64,000 nucleotides of DNA. Source: Haloactinospora alba (lineage in GTDB: Bacteria; Actinomycetota; Actinomycetes; Streptosporangiales; Streptosporangiaceae). The notes beneath the pieces are model-generated. The model did not search any database and was not told where the DNA came from. It was given only the letters and a program-made list of their open reading frames with translations. The first letter of the stretch is position 1; the number at the start of each line of letters is the position of its first letter. The stretch is from positions 3,519,501-3,583,500 of the forward strand of contig NZ_VFQC01000001.1 in assembly GCF_006717075.1 (NCBI RefSeq), read 5' to 3'. A program made the position numbers and the translations under genes. Positions 34,660 through 45,415 of this stretch are shown piece by piece.

Positions 34660-36327
34660 CTACCCCGCCGGTTCGAAGGACCTCGTGATGTCCTCCAGCA
34701 GCGCGCGGTTGCGGTCCCAGTCGCTCTCGGGGGACACCAGGAACAGGGCGTAGCCCTTGTCGTCGGTGTGGAACGCGCGGTTCACCGCGTGCATCCGCCC
34801 CTTGTCCCCCTCGAACGTGAACTCCCAGTCCGCGGCGCTCTCGTAACGCTGCAGGTAGGGCTTGTCCAGCGCGACGATGTCGGAACCCTGGTAGTCGTCG
34901 AACCCGCTGGAGATGGCGTCCTCCTGCTCCTCCCAGTCCTTCTTCGCGTTGCCGGCCGGGTTGTCGGTCTGGTCGATCTGCAGGTACCCGCCGCCGGGGA
35001 TGTCGAAGAACACGCTGCTGCCCACGCGGCGATCCTGCTCCCAGCCGGCCGGGACGTCGACGGCGAACCCGGTCTCGTCGCTGTGGCGCTCCATCTCGGG
35101 GCCGTCGTCCTCCGGCGGGGAGGACGACGAGGAGGAGGTGGACCCGTCGCCGTCGGTCGCGCCCGACGACTCCGCCGCCTCCGGTGCCGGGCCCTCCGCG
35201 CTGTTCGACCCCAACCACAGCCCGGTGAGGATCGACAGCACCAGCGCGAGCGCCCCGCCCACGAGCGGGAGCAGCACGCGCGGCCGCCGCACGGGGCGGC
35301 TCGCCCGCACCACCGAGGACCATCCGCTTCCCACCGCGCGGGCCACCACCGGTGCGGCGCGGGAGACAGCGCCCGCGCCCCGTGCCGCCGCCGCGCGCCC
35401 GGCCGAGGTCGCACCGGACACCGCCGGGGCGAGGTGGGAGGCGACCGCGGCACCCGCACCGGAAGGCGCGGCCGCGCGGGACGAGGCCGCGCCTTCCGGT
35501 GCCTCGGCCACGGCGGTGAGCAGCTGGTGTGCCTCCTGGGCGGAGGGGCGGCCCGCGGCGTCCTTGTTGAGGATCCGTTCCAGCACCGGCGCCAGCGGCC
35601 CGGCCCGCGACGGCGTCGGTACCTCCTCGGTGACGATCGCGGCGAGCGTCGCCATGGGAGTGGGCCGGTGGAACGGGGCGGCGCCCTCCACCACCTGGTA
35701 CAGCGTGATCCCGAGCGACCACATGTCGGTGGCTGTGCTGGCCTGGTTCCCGTGCGCCTGCTCCGGGGCGAGGTAACCGGGGGAACCGACGAGGAGTCCC
35801 GTGCTGGTGAGGTTGGTGGTGCCCTCCAACCGGGCGATACCGAAATCGGTGAGGACCGCCCGGTCCCCCTGCGCCAGCATGACGTTGCCGGGCTTGATGT
35901 CCCGGTGCACCACACCGCGGTCGTGCGCGAGGGCCAGGGCGGCGGCGAGCTGCGCCCCGATCCGGGCCACGCGCCGCGGCGGCAGCGGACCCTCCTCGTT
36001 CAGCACCCCGCTCAACGACGGCCCGCCCACCAGCTCCATCACGATCCAGGGGCGCCCGTCCACCTCGGCGACGTCGAACATCGTGATGATGGAGGGGTGG
36101 CTGAGCTGGGCCGCGCTGCGCGCCTCACGCAGCATGCGGGAACGCAGCACGTCCACCTCGTGCTGCGGCAGGTTCCCGGAGATGCTGAGTTCCTTGACGG
36201 CGACCGGCCGGTCCAGCAGCTCGTCGGTGCCCTGCCAGACGCGCCCCATGCCGCCCTCGCCGAGGAGTTCGTTCAGCCGGTAACGCCCGGCGAGCAGGTA
36301 TCCCGGCTCGGCTCTCTGGGTGCTCAT
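34660..36327 (-). CDS. Transmembrane serine/threonine protein kinase (PknB/Pkn2-like)
   Basis: A 555-residue kinase. The catalytic domain spans about 14-272: glycine loop GEGGMGRVW, ATP lysine K45, HRDIKPGN (D143), DFG at 161-163 and SPGYLAPEQ activation segment. An Ala/Pro linker leads to one transmembrane helix at 350-371. A ~175-residue outside domain follows, with an acidic Ser-rich stretch and a beta-rich module (GFAVDVPAGWEQDRRVGSSV) that resembles small surface or lipoprotein-like domains. It has no PASTA repeats. It probably phosphorylates cytoplasmic FHA-containing partners in response to an external cue. The ABC exporter follows on the same strand. Confidence 0.9.
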   Translation of the reverse strand: MSTQRAEPGYLLAGRYRLNELLGEGGMGRVWQGTDELLDRPVAVKELSISGNLPQHEVDVLRSRMLREARSAAQLSHPSIITMFDVAEVDGRPWIVMELVGGPSLSGVLNEEGPLPPRRVARIGAQLAAALALAHDRGVVHRDIKPGNVMLAQGDRAVLTDFGIARLEGTTNLTSTGLLVGSPGYLAPEQAHGNQASTATDMWSLGITLYQVVEGAAPFHRPTPMATLAAIVTEEVPTPSRAGPLAPVLERILNKDAAGRPSAQEAHQLLTAVAEAPEGAASSRAAAPSGAGAAVASHLAPAVSGATSAGRAAAARGAGAVSRAAPVVARAVGSGWSSVVRASRPVRRPRVLLPLVGGALALVLSILTGLWLGSNSAEGPAPEAAESSGATDGDGSTSSSSSSPPEDDGPEMERHSDETGFAVDVPAGWEQDRRVGSSVFFDIPGGGYLQIDQTDNPAGNAKKDWEEQEDAISSGFDDYQGSDIVALDKPYLQRYESAADWEFTFEGDKGRMHAVNRAFHTDDKGYALFLVSPESDWDRNRALLEDITRSFEPAG

Positions 36328-36593
36328 CGGTAGCGGAGTCCTCGGGTGGAAAGAGGGAAGGAACGGTTGTCGCGGCGTCGGACCCGGCCGCCCCCTTGGG
36401 GACGGCGCCGCGGGACGGGCGGTGCCGCGCCGCGCGCGTCCCGCGGTCCAGCACGGTGGCGGCGGCACCTGCCGCGAGTTTAGGGCAACGGTGGTACCGC
36501 GCCGGCCGTGCCGGGCGCCCGCCGCCCGGGGCGGGAAGAGCCCGCACCGGGCGGTACGGCTGGTGCCGGGGCGTTCATCACCCCGGCGGGGGT

Positions 36594-37784
36594 TCACTGG
36601 TTCAGTAGCACCGGCAGCGCGGTGACACCGTTGGAGACGATGGAGGGAACGGGCTGCAGCTCCTCCTCGGCGAGCTCCATGCGGGGGAAACGCTCCCACA
36701 GTTTGGGCAGCGCGGTGGCGAGCTCCATCCGGGCCAGGTTCGCCCCGAGGCAGTAGTGCACGCCGTGGGAGAAGGCGACGTGCGACTTGTCCTGCCGGGT
36801 GATGTCGAACAGGTGGGCGGTCTCGCCGTGCCGGTCGGGGTCACGGCCCGCCGAGCCGTAGGACACCAGCACCGCCTCCCCCTCGCTGATGGGGGTGCCG
36901 GCGATCTCCACGTCCTCGGCGGTGTAGCGCAGCGGGACGTTCTGGATGGAGGTGTCCCACCGCAGCGTCTCCTCGATGACGTCGTTGAAGGTGTACTCCC
37001 CGCCGCGGACCAGTTCGAGCTGGTCCGGGTGGGTCAGCAGCGCCCGGACGGCGTTGGTGAGGAGGTTCATCGTGGTCTCGAACCCGGCCCCGATGATCAG
37101 GATCAGCGTCCACACCAGCTCGGACTCGCTGAGCCGGTCGTTCTCGTCGCGGGCGGCGATGAGGGCGCTGGTCATGTCGTCGCCCGGGTTCTCGCGTTTG
37201 GCGGCGACGAGGTTGGCGAGGTAGTTCTGCAGTCCCGCGTGGGTGGCCGCCGCCTGCTCGGGGGTGATGGTCTGGTCGAACAGGTTGTCGATGTAGCCGT
37301 GCAGCTCCACGCTCTCCTCGGGCCCCACCCCGAACAGGTCGCTGATGACGGTCATCGGCAGCGGCAGCGCGAGGTCGCTCTTCACATCGGCCCTGCCGCC
37401 GCCGGCGGCCATGTGGTCCAGCTGCCGGTCCACGATCTCCTCGACCCGGTCCCGCAGCCCCTCGACCCGGCGCGGGGTGAACGCTTTCGACACGAGCTTG
37501 CGCAGCCGGGTGTGGTCGTCGTCGTCGCGGGCGAGCATGTTCTCGTTGGCGACCCAGGAGATGAGCTGCCAGTCCGGCGGGATCTCCCCGTCCCGCCAGG
37601 CGCGCCAGTGCACCGGGTTCTTCTTGACCCGGGGGTCGGCGAGCACCTCCATGACGGCGGAGTGACGGGTCACCGCCCACGCATCAACTTCGCCAGGAAG
37701 CTGGACAGGGACGACCGGACCGAGTTCGCGGAGCTGCTCTGCTTGCTCGTGGAGGTCTCCGGTTGCGAGGGGGACTGCTCCCAT
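36594..37784 (-). CDS. Cytochrome P450 (CYP154-like), second gene of an overlapping pair
   Basis: A 396-residue soluble P450. The I-helix oxygen site is GAGFETTMN, ExxR is ETLR (E272, R275) and the heme-binding loop is AFSHGVHYCLGANLAR with Cys345. Together with the start MGAVPLATGDLHEQAE this matches the CYP154 group. These act on macrolides, flavonoids or steroids in other actinomycetes; the native substrate is unknown. ATG at 37784 has GAGGAAGGA upstream. The first 115 bp overlap the 3' end of the upstream P450 in another frame, so expression is coupled. Confidence 0.9.
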   Translation of the reverse strand: MGAVPLATGDLHEQAEQLRELGPVVPVQLPGEVDAWAVTRHSAVMEVLADPRVKKNPVHWRAWRDGEIPPDWQLISWVANENMLARDDDDHTRLRKLVSKAFTPRRVEGLRDRVEEIVDRQLDHMAAGGGRADVKSDLALPLPMTVISDLFGVGPEESVELHGYIDNLFDQTITPEQAAATHAGLQNYLANLVAAKRENPGDDMTSALIAARDENDRLSESELVWTLILIIGAGFETTMNLLTNAVRALLTHPDQLELVRGGEYTFNDVIEETLRWDTSIQNVPLRYTAEDVEIAGTPISEGEAVLVSYGSAGRDPDRHGETAHLFDITRQDKSHVAFSHGVHYCLGANLARMELATALPKLWERFPRMELAEEELQPVPSIVSNGVTALPVLLNQ

Positions 37785-39004
37785 TGTTTTCCTTCCTCAG
37801 TGGGGGGTTGTGCCGTGAACGTGACAGGAAGGCTGGTGAGCGAGCGGGAGAACGTGGAGACGCGCCACTGCAGCTCCTGGGGATCGACCGCGAGGCGCAG
37901 TCCCGGAAGCCGGCGGATGAGGGTCTGGATGCCGGTGGTGGCGATGATGGTGCCCAGGTCCTGGGCGGGACAGCGGTGCGGCCCCACGCCCCAGGCCAGG
38001 TGCGCGCGGTTGGCGCTCTCCCCCATCTGCTGTGCGTTCTCCTCCGCGACGAACCGGTTCGCGGCAGCGTAGCCCAGCAGGACCGGACTGCCCTCCGGAA
38101 CGGTCTGGTTCCCCACCGACACGTCGGTGGTGGGGTACATCACCGGGTAGTTGGTGACGGGTGGCGCCGTCCACAGGACGTGTTCGATGGCGTCCTGGAC
38201 GCTGACCCGCGACCCGGCGACGTCCTCCCCCAGAGCGGGGTCGGTCAGCAGGACCCGCATGCTGTTGGCGATCAGGTTGGCGCTGGGCTCGGTGCCCGCG
38301 CCGACGATCATCACGAGCTGCTGGATCACCTCCTCGTCGGTGAGGCCGGCGCGGTGCTCCATCAACCAGCTCGTGACGTCGGGGCCCGGGTTCCTGCGCT
38401 TGTCGGTGATGACCTCCGACAGCACGCGTTCTATCTCGGCGTTGGCGCGCTCGGCCTCGACGCCGTCCCACATCTCCCGCAGGGCCGTGAAGAAGCGGCG
38501 GCCGCTCTCCTCGTCGAACCCGAACATCTGGTTGACCACCAGCAGCGGGAGAAGCCGGGCGTACTCGCCCAGCAGCTCGGCCTCGCCGCGCTCGCAGAAC
38601 GCGTCGATGAGCTGGTCGGAGGCGGTGCGCGCGTGGTTCGCGATCCGGGCGGAGTCCAGCTTGCCGAGGCTGTCCGTGACGGCCCGGCGCAGCCGCCGGT
38701 GTTCCTCCCCGTCGGTGAACAGCACGTTGGGGCGGGGCATCATCATGCCGACCAGTGAGGACTCGTCGGAGATCCGGCCCTCGCGCCAGTCCCGCCAGCG
38801 GTGGGAGTCGCGGCTGAACGTCCGGGTGTCCCGGCACCAGGAGATGATGGTGGCGTAGTCGATCACCACCCACCCGTGTACACCCGGTTCCAGTTCGGCC
38901 GGTACGACGGGGCCGTACCTCTCCCGCAGCCGCTCGAACACGGCGTGCTGGTCCACGTGGAAATCGGGATCGTACAGGGCGGCGTAGGGGCATTCGTCAG
39001 TCAC
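37670..39004 (-). CDS. Cytochrome P450 lacking the ExxR motif (CYP157-like)
   Basis: A 444-residue P450 with three unusual core motifs. The K-helix site reads EHVLW (274-278), so the ExxR arginine is replaced. The I helix has GAGTEPSAN, and the heme loop is AWGVGPHRCPAQDLG with Cys345 but proline where the G after C-x is expected. Loss of ExxR with a leucine-tryptophan is the hallmark of the CYP157 family, which pairs with CYP154 in Streptomyces, usually beside conservons. The last ~40 residues are a Ser/Thr/Gln-rich tail that overlaps the next P450. GTG at 39004 is preceded by GAGGA. A redox function may be lost or altered. Confidence 0.87.
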   Translation of the reverse strand: MTDECPYAALYDPDFHVDQHAVFERLRERYGPVVPAELEPGVHGWVVIDYATIISWCRDTRTFSRDSHRWRDWREGRISDESSLVGMMMPRPNVLFTDGEEHRRLRRAVTDSLGKLDSARIANHARTASDQLIDAFCERGEAELLGEYARLLPLLVVNQMFGFDEESGRRFFTALREMWDGVEAERANAEIERVLSEVITDKRRNPGPDVTSWLMEHRAGLTDEEVIQQLVMIVGAGTEPSANLIANSMRVLLTDPALGEDVAGSRVSVQDAIEHVLWTAPPVTNYPVMYPTTDVSVGNQTVPEGSPVLLGYAAANRFVAEENAQQMGESANRAHLAWGVGPHRCPAQDLGTIIATTGIQTLIRRLPGLRLAVDPQELQWRVSTFSRSLTSLPVTFTAQPPTEEGKQWEQSPSQPETSTSKQSSSANSVRSSLSSFLAKLMRGR

Positions 39005-39413
39005 TCGAGGAGGTCCTCGCTCGTCTCAGGTGGGGGAGGAACAATGACACACAGAATAGAGCGGGGTGGGACATCCGGCCATTCCTCACTGGATCCACTG
39101 CATGACGGACGTTCCGCAACGGACTCTAGCGTTTCGGCAACAGGAGGTAAAAGGCCGGGCCCATCCGTTGTGGAAACCGCGGGGAACGGCGCGCGACTGA
39201 CCAGGCGTGTGTTTCCGGGAGAACAGCCGGGCCGGTTCCGGGAACATACGCCCACCGCGAACGCCGCCGGGGGCAGCGGTGCGGCGGCACGGTGGCAGCA
39301 CGAAAGCCTCCCGGCCGCCGGTGCGGATATCGCGCCCGCACCGGGCCCGGAAGGCCCTCGTACCGTTCAACCGCCCGCCGGGGCGTACCGCCCGTGCCCG
39401 ACGCGCCGGGGCG
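39005..39413. other. Intergenic region between the P450 pair and copA
   Basis: It holds the P450 pair's upstream region and the copA 3' side. A plus-strand frame begins after GGGGGAGGAACA near 39042, but its product is low-complexity and I do not call it. No repeat or RNA gene seen. Confidence 0.4.
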
Positions 39414-41719
<2,306 letters not shown>

Positions 41720-41723
<4 letters not shown>

Positions 41724-41884
41724 GCCAGTTCCTCCGCCGAGAGGGACGCGCGGCCGCCGACCGTGGCGTCGGCGTCCGCAGCGTCGTCGTACACCGGCCC
41801 CACGAGCCGCCCCACCCCGAACGCCGCGGCGAGCACCAGCGCGGCGCCGAGGAGGAAGACACCCAGTTTCACCGGGGCACTCAT
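41720..41884 (-). CDS. 54-residue single-pass membrane protein of the copper operon
   Basis: This gene is too short for standard ORF calls. It reads [20 protein letters not shown], one transmembrane helix with a [10 protein letters not shown] end, then an acidic tail ending in LSAEELA. Start 41884 is 2 bp after the copZ stop; its TGA overlaps the copA ATG (ATGA), so both junctions are tight. Similar mini-proteins lie between copZ and copA in other actinomycetes. It could hand copper from CopZ to CopA or stabilise the pump, but this is inference. Codon use and coupling support a real gene. Confidence 0.75.
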
Positions 41885-41886
41885 TG

Positions 41887-42102
41887 TCAGCCCTTCACCT
41901 CGTATCCGGCTTCGCGCACCGCGCCCCGGACGAGCTCGTCGGAGACGCCGCCCTCGCTGGCGACGGTGACGCGCCCCGTGTCGAGGTCCACCTGGACGTC
42001 GGTGACGCCCGCGAGGGCACCGACCTCCTCACGGACCGCGTTGACGCAGTGTCCGCAGCTCATGCCCTCGACCTCGTAAACCGCGCTGGTTGTGCCAGCC
42101 AT
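41887..42102 (-). CDS. copZ: Copper chaperone CopZ (HMA domain)
   Basis: A 71-residue heavy-metal-associated protein with the ferredoxin-like fold and the metal site GMSCGHC (C16, C19), plus the conserved VREAGY near the end. It binds Cu(I) and delivers it to CopA or a sensor. GAAGGAGG lies 4 bp before ATG 42102. It heads the operon behind a promoter carrying a CsoR-type operator. Confidence 0.93.
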   Translation of the reverse strand: MAGTTSAVYEVEGMSCGHCVNAVREEVGALAGVTDVQVDLDTGRVTVASEGGVSDELVRGAVREAGYEVKG

Positions 42103-42149
42103 TCCCGCCTCCTTCGCGACGTTCGTATTCCGTATCCCGACAATACAGC

Positions 42150-42179
42150 ACGATACCCTACCCCCCTGGGGTATTTCAA
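42150..42179 (-). promoter_or_regulatory. Copper operon promoter with CsoR-type operator
   Basis: On the minus strand TTGAAA (-35, 42174-42179) and TATCGT (-10, 42150-42155) are separated by 18 bp. The spacer and -35 border contain the perfect 6-3-6 repeat TACCCCCCTGGGGTA at 42159-42173, the pattern of CsoR copper-sensing repressor sites. The operator inside the spacer explains copper-inducible expression of copZ-copA. Confidence 0.78.
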
Positions 42180-42291
42180 TCCGCCGCCGGGGCCGCTCGG
42201 AAACGGGCGCGGCCCGCGCCCGGAATGCCGCCCCTCTCCCCGGCATCCCGGCGCTGCGCAACGCGGTCAACCGGACCGCGCGCCCGGCCCC

Positions 42292-42891
42292 CTACTCGTC
42301 CTTCAGCCCCAGGCGCGCCACGGGCCGGCCGCTCTTGGGGTGCGGCTGGCAGGTGAAGCCCGCCTTCTCGAACATCCGCACCGTCCCGGTGTACACTTCG
42401 GCGCTGGGCGCCCGCCCTCCGACCGTGTCCACCGGGTAGGCCTCCAGCACCCGCCCGCCGTTGGCACGGGCGTGCTGCACGGCCGCGTCGAGCAGCCGCG
42501 TCCCCAACCCGCCGCCGCGGCGGCGCGGCGGGAGCCAGAAGCACACCAGCGACCAGACCCCGACCTCGGTGGGGTCGGTCGGGCGCAGGGACCGCGACCT
42601 GCTCAACCGGACGTACTGCTCCCGCGGGGCCACCGACACCCACCCACAGGGCTGTTCCCCCTCGTAGGCGATCAGTCCGGGAACGTGGTTGTCCACGGTC
42701 AGTCTGCGCAACGTCTCCCGGTTGGTGTCGCCGCGCTCCGGCTGGGCGCACCCGACACTCGCGGAGAAGTCCTTGGCGCGGCGCCGGAAGTACGCGCACC
42801 AGCAGTGCCCGTAGGCTCCGGTGGGCCCGAACAGGCCTTCCAGGTCCTCCCATCGCTCCGGCGTAACGGGCTCGATCGAGACGGCTGTCAT
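42292..42891 (-). CDS. GNAT-family N-acetyltransferase
   Basis: A 199-residue acetyltransferase. The acetyl-CoA loop reads RRRGGGLGTRLLDAAVQHAR (Q/RxxGxG type), preceded by a long beta strand VWSLVCFWLPP. A cysteine-rich N-terminal stretch (YGHCWCAYFRRRAKDF) matches a group of actinobacterial GNATs. ATG 42891 has GGGGG upstream. Substrate unknown. It lies downstream of the ion channel gene on the same strand, 79 bp away, but nothing shows that they share a function. Confidence 0.85.
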   Translation of the reverse strand: MTAVSIEPVTPERWEDLEGLFGPTGAYGHCWCAYFRRRAKDFSASVGCAQPERGDTNRETLRRLTVDNHVPGLIAYEGEQPCGWVSVAPREQYVRLSRSRSLRPTDPTEVGVWSLVCFWLPPRRRGGGLGTRLLDAAVQHARANGGRVLEAYPVDTVGGRAPSAEVYTGTVRMFEKAGFTCQPHPKSGRPVARLGLKDE

Positions 42892-42970
42892 CCGACCCCC
42901 TAGACACACGATCGCTTGTTGTGACCCAGAACACTAGCGATTCGGCGCCGCCGCCAACACCCGCCGTCGG

Positions 42971-43921
42971 TCAGCACGGGTCCGCGACAGGGGGCTCCGA
43001 CCGCCGGTCGGCGGCACGTTCGGAGCGCATCGCGGCGACCTCGGCGCGCAGGGCGCGCAGTTCCTCCAACAGGAGGTCCCGGTCCTGCTGCGGGGGCTCC
43101 TGCTGGCCCTCCCCGCCGGTCCGGGTGTTGGCGTCGTGTTCCAGCGCCTCCACCGCCACCGCGATGAAGAGGTTCAGGGCCACGAACGAGGACGCCAGGA
43201 TGTAGCCGACGAAGAACACCCACGCCGCGGGCTGGTCCGTCATGACCTCCCGCGCCACCTTCCCCCAGCTGTCGCCCGTCATGATCTGGAACAGCGTGAA
43301 CAGGGAGGAGGGAAGGTCCCCGAAGTACTGGGGCGCGGTCACGCGGAACAGGTTCGTGGCCATGACCGCGGCGACGTACAGCAGCAGGGCGAGCAGGAAC
43401 AGGATGGACACCATCCCCGGCATCGCCTTGAACAGTCCGGTCACCACATGCCGCAGCGTGGGGATGACGGACAGGAGCCGCAGCACCCGCAGCACCCGCA
43501 GAACCCGCAGCACCCCGAACGGCCCCCAGTCCGGCAGCAGCGCGATGAGCACCACGACGAGGTCGAACCAGTTCCACGGGTCACTGAAGAAGGTCCAGCG
43601 GTGGGCGGCGATCCGCAGGGAGAGTTCCAGCACGAACGCCGCGAGGACGGCCATGTCCACCAGGTGGAGCAGGCGCCCGTAGTCCGCCATGAGCCGCGGT
43701 GAGGTCTCCAGTCCCAGAACCAGCGCGTTCACCAGGATGAGGACGGTGATGGTGGTCTGGAACCAGGGGGCGTTGACGGCACTGCTGAGGCGGTCGCGCG
43801 TGGACAACGGTGCGGGCTCCGGTGGTGGGTCGAGGGGGTGGGAGCGACGCTCGGGCCTGGGGTTCGACGGGACGGGGACAGCGGCGGCCGCGGCGGGCCC
43901 CTGCCGCTCCCGGGCGGGCAC
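42971..43921 (-). CDS. Voltage-gated sodium/cation channel (NaChBac superfamily)
   Basis: A six-helix ion channel monomer of about 316 residues. S4 has the arginine ladder GVLRVLRVLRVLRLL, S5 follows, and the pore reads FTLFQIMTGDSWGKV, where the filter is TGDSW instead of the common TLESW. S6 ends ALNLFIAVAVEALE. A C-terminal coiled coil (LLEELRALRAEVAAMRSE) would assemble the tetramer. Bacterial channels of this type pass sodium or calcium. GTG at 43921 is the best start (GGGGAC upstream), but the frame is open to a TTG at 44086, so the Arg/Pro-rich N-terminus is uncertain. The channel gene is not linked to an obvious operon. Confidence 0.83.
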   Translation of the reverse strand: MPARERQGPAAAAAVPVPSNPRPERRSHPLDPPPEPAPLSTRDRLSSAVNAPWFQTTITVLILVNALVLGLETSPRLMADYGRLLHLVDMAVLAAFVLELSLRIAAHRWTFFSDPWNWFDLVVVLIALLPDWGPFGVLRVLRVLRVLRLLSVIPTLRHVVTGLFKAMPGMVSILFLLALLLYVAAVMATNLFRVTAPQYFGDLPSSLFTLFQIMTGDSWGKVAREVMTDQPAAWVFFVGYILASSFVALNLFIAVAVEALEHDANTRTGGEGQQEPPQQDRDLLLEELRALRAEVAAMRSERAADRRSEPPVADPC

Positions 43922-44380
43922 GTGGCTGCCGTCCCCGGCTCCGCGGGGCCGGTTCCCGCGGCCGGGCGGGCGGGAGCGCGTCGCGCCGATCCGGTTCCCC
44001 TGTCCACGGGCGACGAACGCGCACAGCACACGAACCGGAGGACGGGGAATCCCTTTCGCCCGAGAACGATGCGCGTCGGGAAACAATTATCACGCCCGGC
44101 GTTGCATGTCATTTTCACCGAGAAAACCCGGTTCCGGACGCTTCGCGGAGATTTTCGGAAGCCGCCCACAGCCCCGAACACGCGGCCGTCCCGGCAATTC
44201 TTCTGCTCCGCCCGGGAAACACGGTGCGCGGCAGCGGGAATTCACCACGGACGACACCCGCCCCACCGTCCGTGCCGACCATTGGCGAACAACCGAAAAA
44301 GCGGTGCCCTTTCCGGTCGGAAAGGGCACCGCCGACTGTTCCACCGGTCCCGCTGGGGGCACGGACCGGAGGGGGACTAG
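43922..44380. other. Intergenic region between channel gene and IS element
   Basis: Apart from the terminator at 44301-44332, no gene is seen. The AT-richer part near 44081-44120 (ACAATTATCACG) probably holds the channel promoter. The terminator and the bases up to CTAG (44377-44380) are the original downstream region of the alanine symporter, now cut off by the IS. Confidence 0.45.
44301..44332 (-). terminator. Intrinsic terminator of the alanine symporter, displaced by the IS
   Basis: On the minus strand a 15 bp perfect stem (GCGGTGCCCTTTCCG and complement) with a 2 bp central gap is followed by TTTTTCGG, the classic intrinsic form. It is oriented to end transcripts from the symporter, and the IS sits between that gene's stop codon and this hairpin. 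Confidence 0.75.
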
Positions 44381-45415
44381 GCCGTGTTTAAGAAGGTGTT
44401 GTTGCGAGGTCGCGTAGCCAGATGTCGATCACGGCGATGTGGACCGTGGCCTCGTAGCGCAGGGCGAGCTTGTCGTAGCGCGTGGCCACCGCGCGGAATT
44501 GCTTGAGCAGCCCTACGCCGCACTCCACCGCATGGCGGTCCCGATAGGCCCGGGCATCGAAAGCGGGCGGCCGGCCGCCCGCCGACCCCCGGGCTTTGCG
44601 GTGGGCCCGCTGGTCGGCGGGCTCGGCGATGGTCGCGGGGATCTTCCTGCGCCGTAGGTAGGCGCGATTGCTCCGGGAGGAGTAGGCCTTGTCGGCCAGC
44701 ACGCGGTCGGGCCGGGTGCGCGGGCGCCCTGGCCCCGGGCGGGCCACGCGGATGCGCTCCAGCACTCGCGCGAACTGCGGGCTGTCGCCGCGGTGGCCGG
44801 CGCCCACCACCACCGCCAGGGGTTTGCGGCCCTGCTCTCCGGCGAGGTGGAGCTTGGTGCCCCACCCGCCGCGCGAGCGTCCCAGTGCGTGGTCGCGGGG
44901 TTCGTCCCCGGGCGGTTCGACCTGGTCGTAGGGGGTGCGGCGGGCGCCGGCGGCGTGGGGGTGGGCCCGGCACGTCGTGGAGTCGACCGAGACCCGCCAG
45001 TCGATGAGCCCGGCCGTATCGGCCCAGGCCCGCAGTTTCGCCGCGATCAGTGTCCAGATCCCGGCGCGCTGCCAGGTCCGCAGCAGGTGGTAGACCGATT
45101 GCCAGTGGCCGTAGCGTTCGGGCACGTCGCGCTAGGGCGCGCCGATGCGGGTGCGCCAGCGGATGCCGTCCAGCAGTTGGCGGCGGCTCCATGTGGGCGG
45201 CTTTCCGCGTCCGCTCCTGGCGGGCAGCAGCGGTTCGAGCACGCGCCACTGCTTGTCGGTGAGATCGTTGCGTCCTCCGATCGATACCCTGGCCACCGAG
45301 GTCTCCGTGTAGATGGGCTGCTTGGTCGTTGTCCCATCTACCGGAGACCTCGCTCATGCGCAGCCCCGACATGCCGGAGAAGCAGGACAAGCCGGACTTC
45401 TTAAACAGGACCTAG
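44377..45415. mobile_element. IS5-like insertion sequence (about 1.03 kb)
   Basis: The element (44381-45411) is bounded by CTAG on both sides, a 4 bp target duplication typical of the IS5 group (target YTAR). Terminal repeats: left GCCGTGTTTAAGAAG, right (reverse complement) GTCCTGTTTAAGAAG. It encodes one transposase on the minus strand, interrupted by an amber codon. The right end supplies the TAG stop of the symporter gene. Confidence 0.85.
44388..45296 (-). pseudogene. IS5-family DDE transposase with an internal amber codon
   Basis: From GTG 45296 (GGAGACC upstream) the frame reads VARVSIGGRNDLTDKQWRVL, LEPLLPARSGRGKPP and WSRRQLLDGIRWRTRIGAP. A TAG then stands where family members have tryptophan (TGG) in GAPWRDVPERYG. 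After it the frame continues: VSVDSTTCRAH (first D), VLADKAYSS (second D), and RHAVECGVGLLKQFRAVATR (E), the DDE triad and Y-R-E-like end. About 302 codons. Either the copy is dead or relies on readthrough; a truncated product from GTG 45125 retains the DDE part but loses the DNA-binding N-terminus. Confidence 0.87.
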
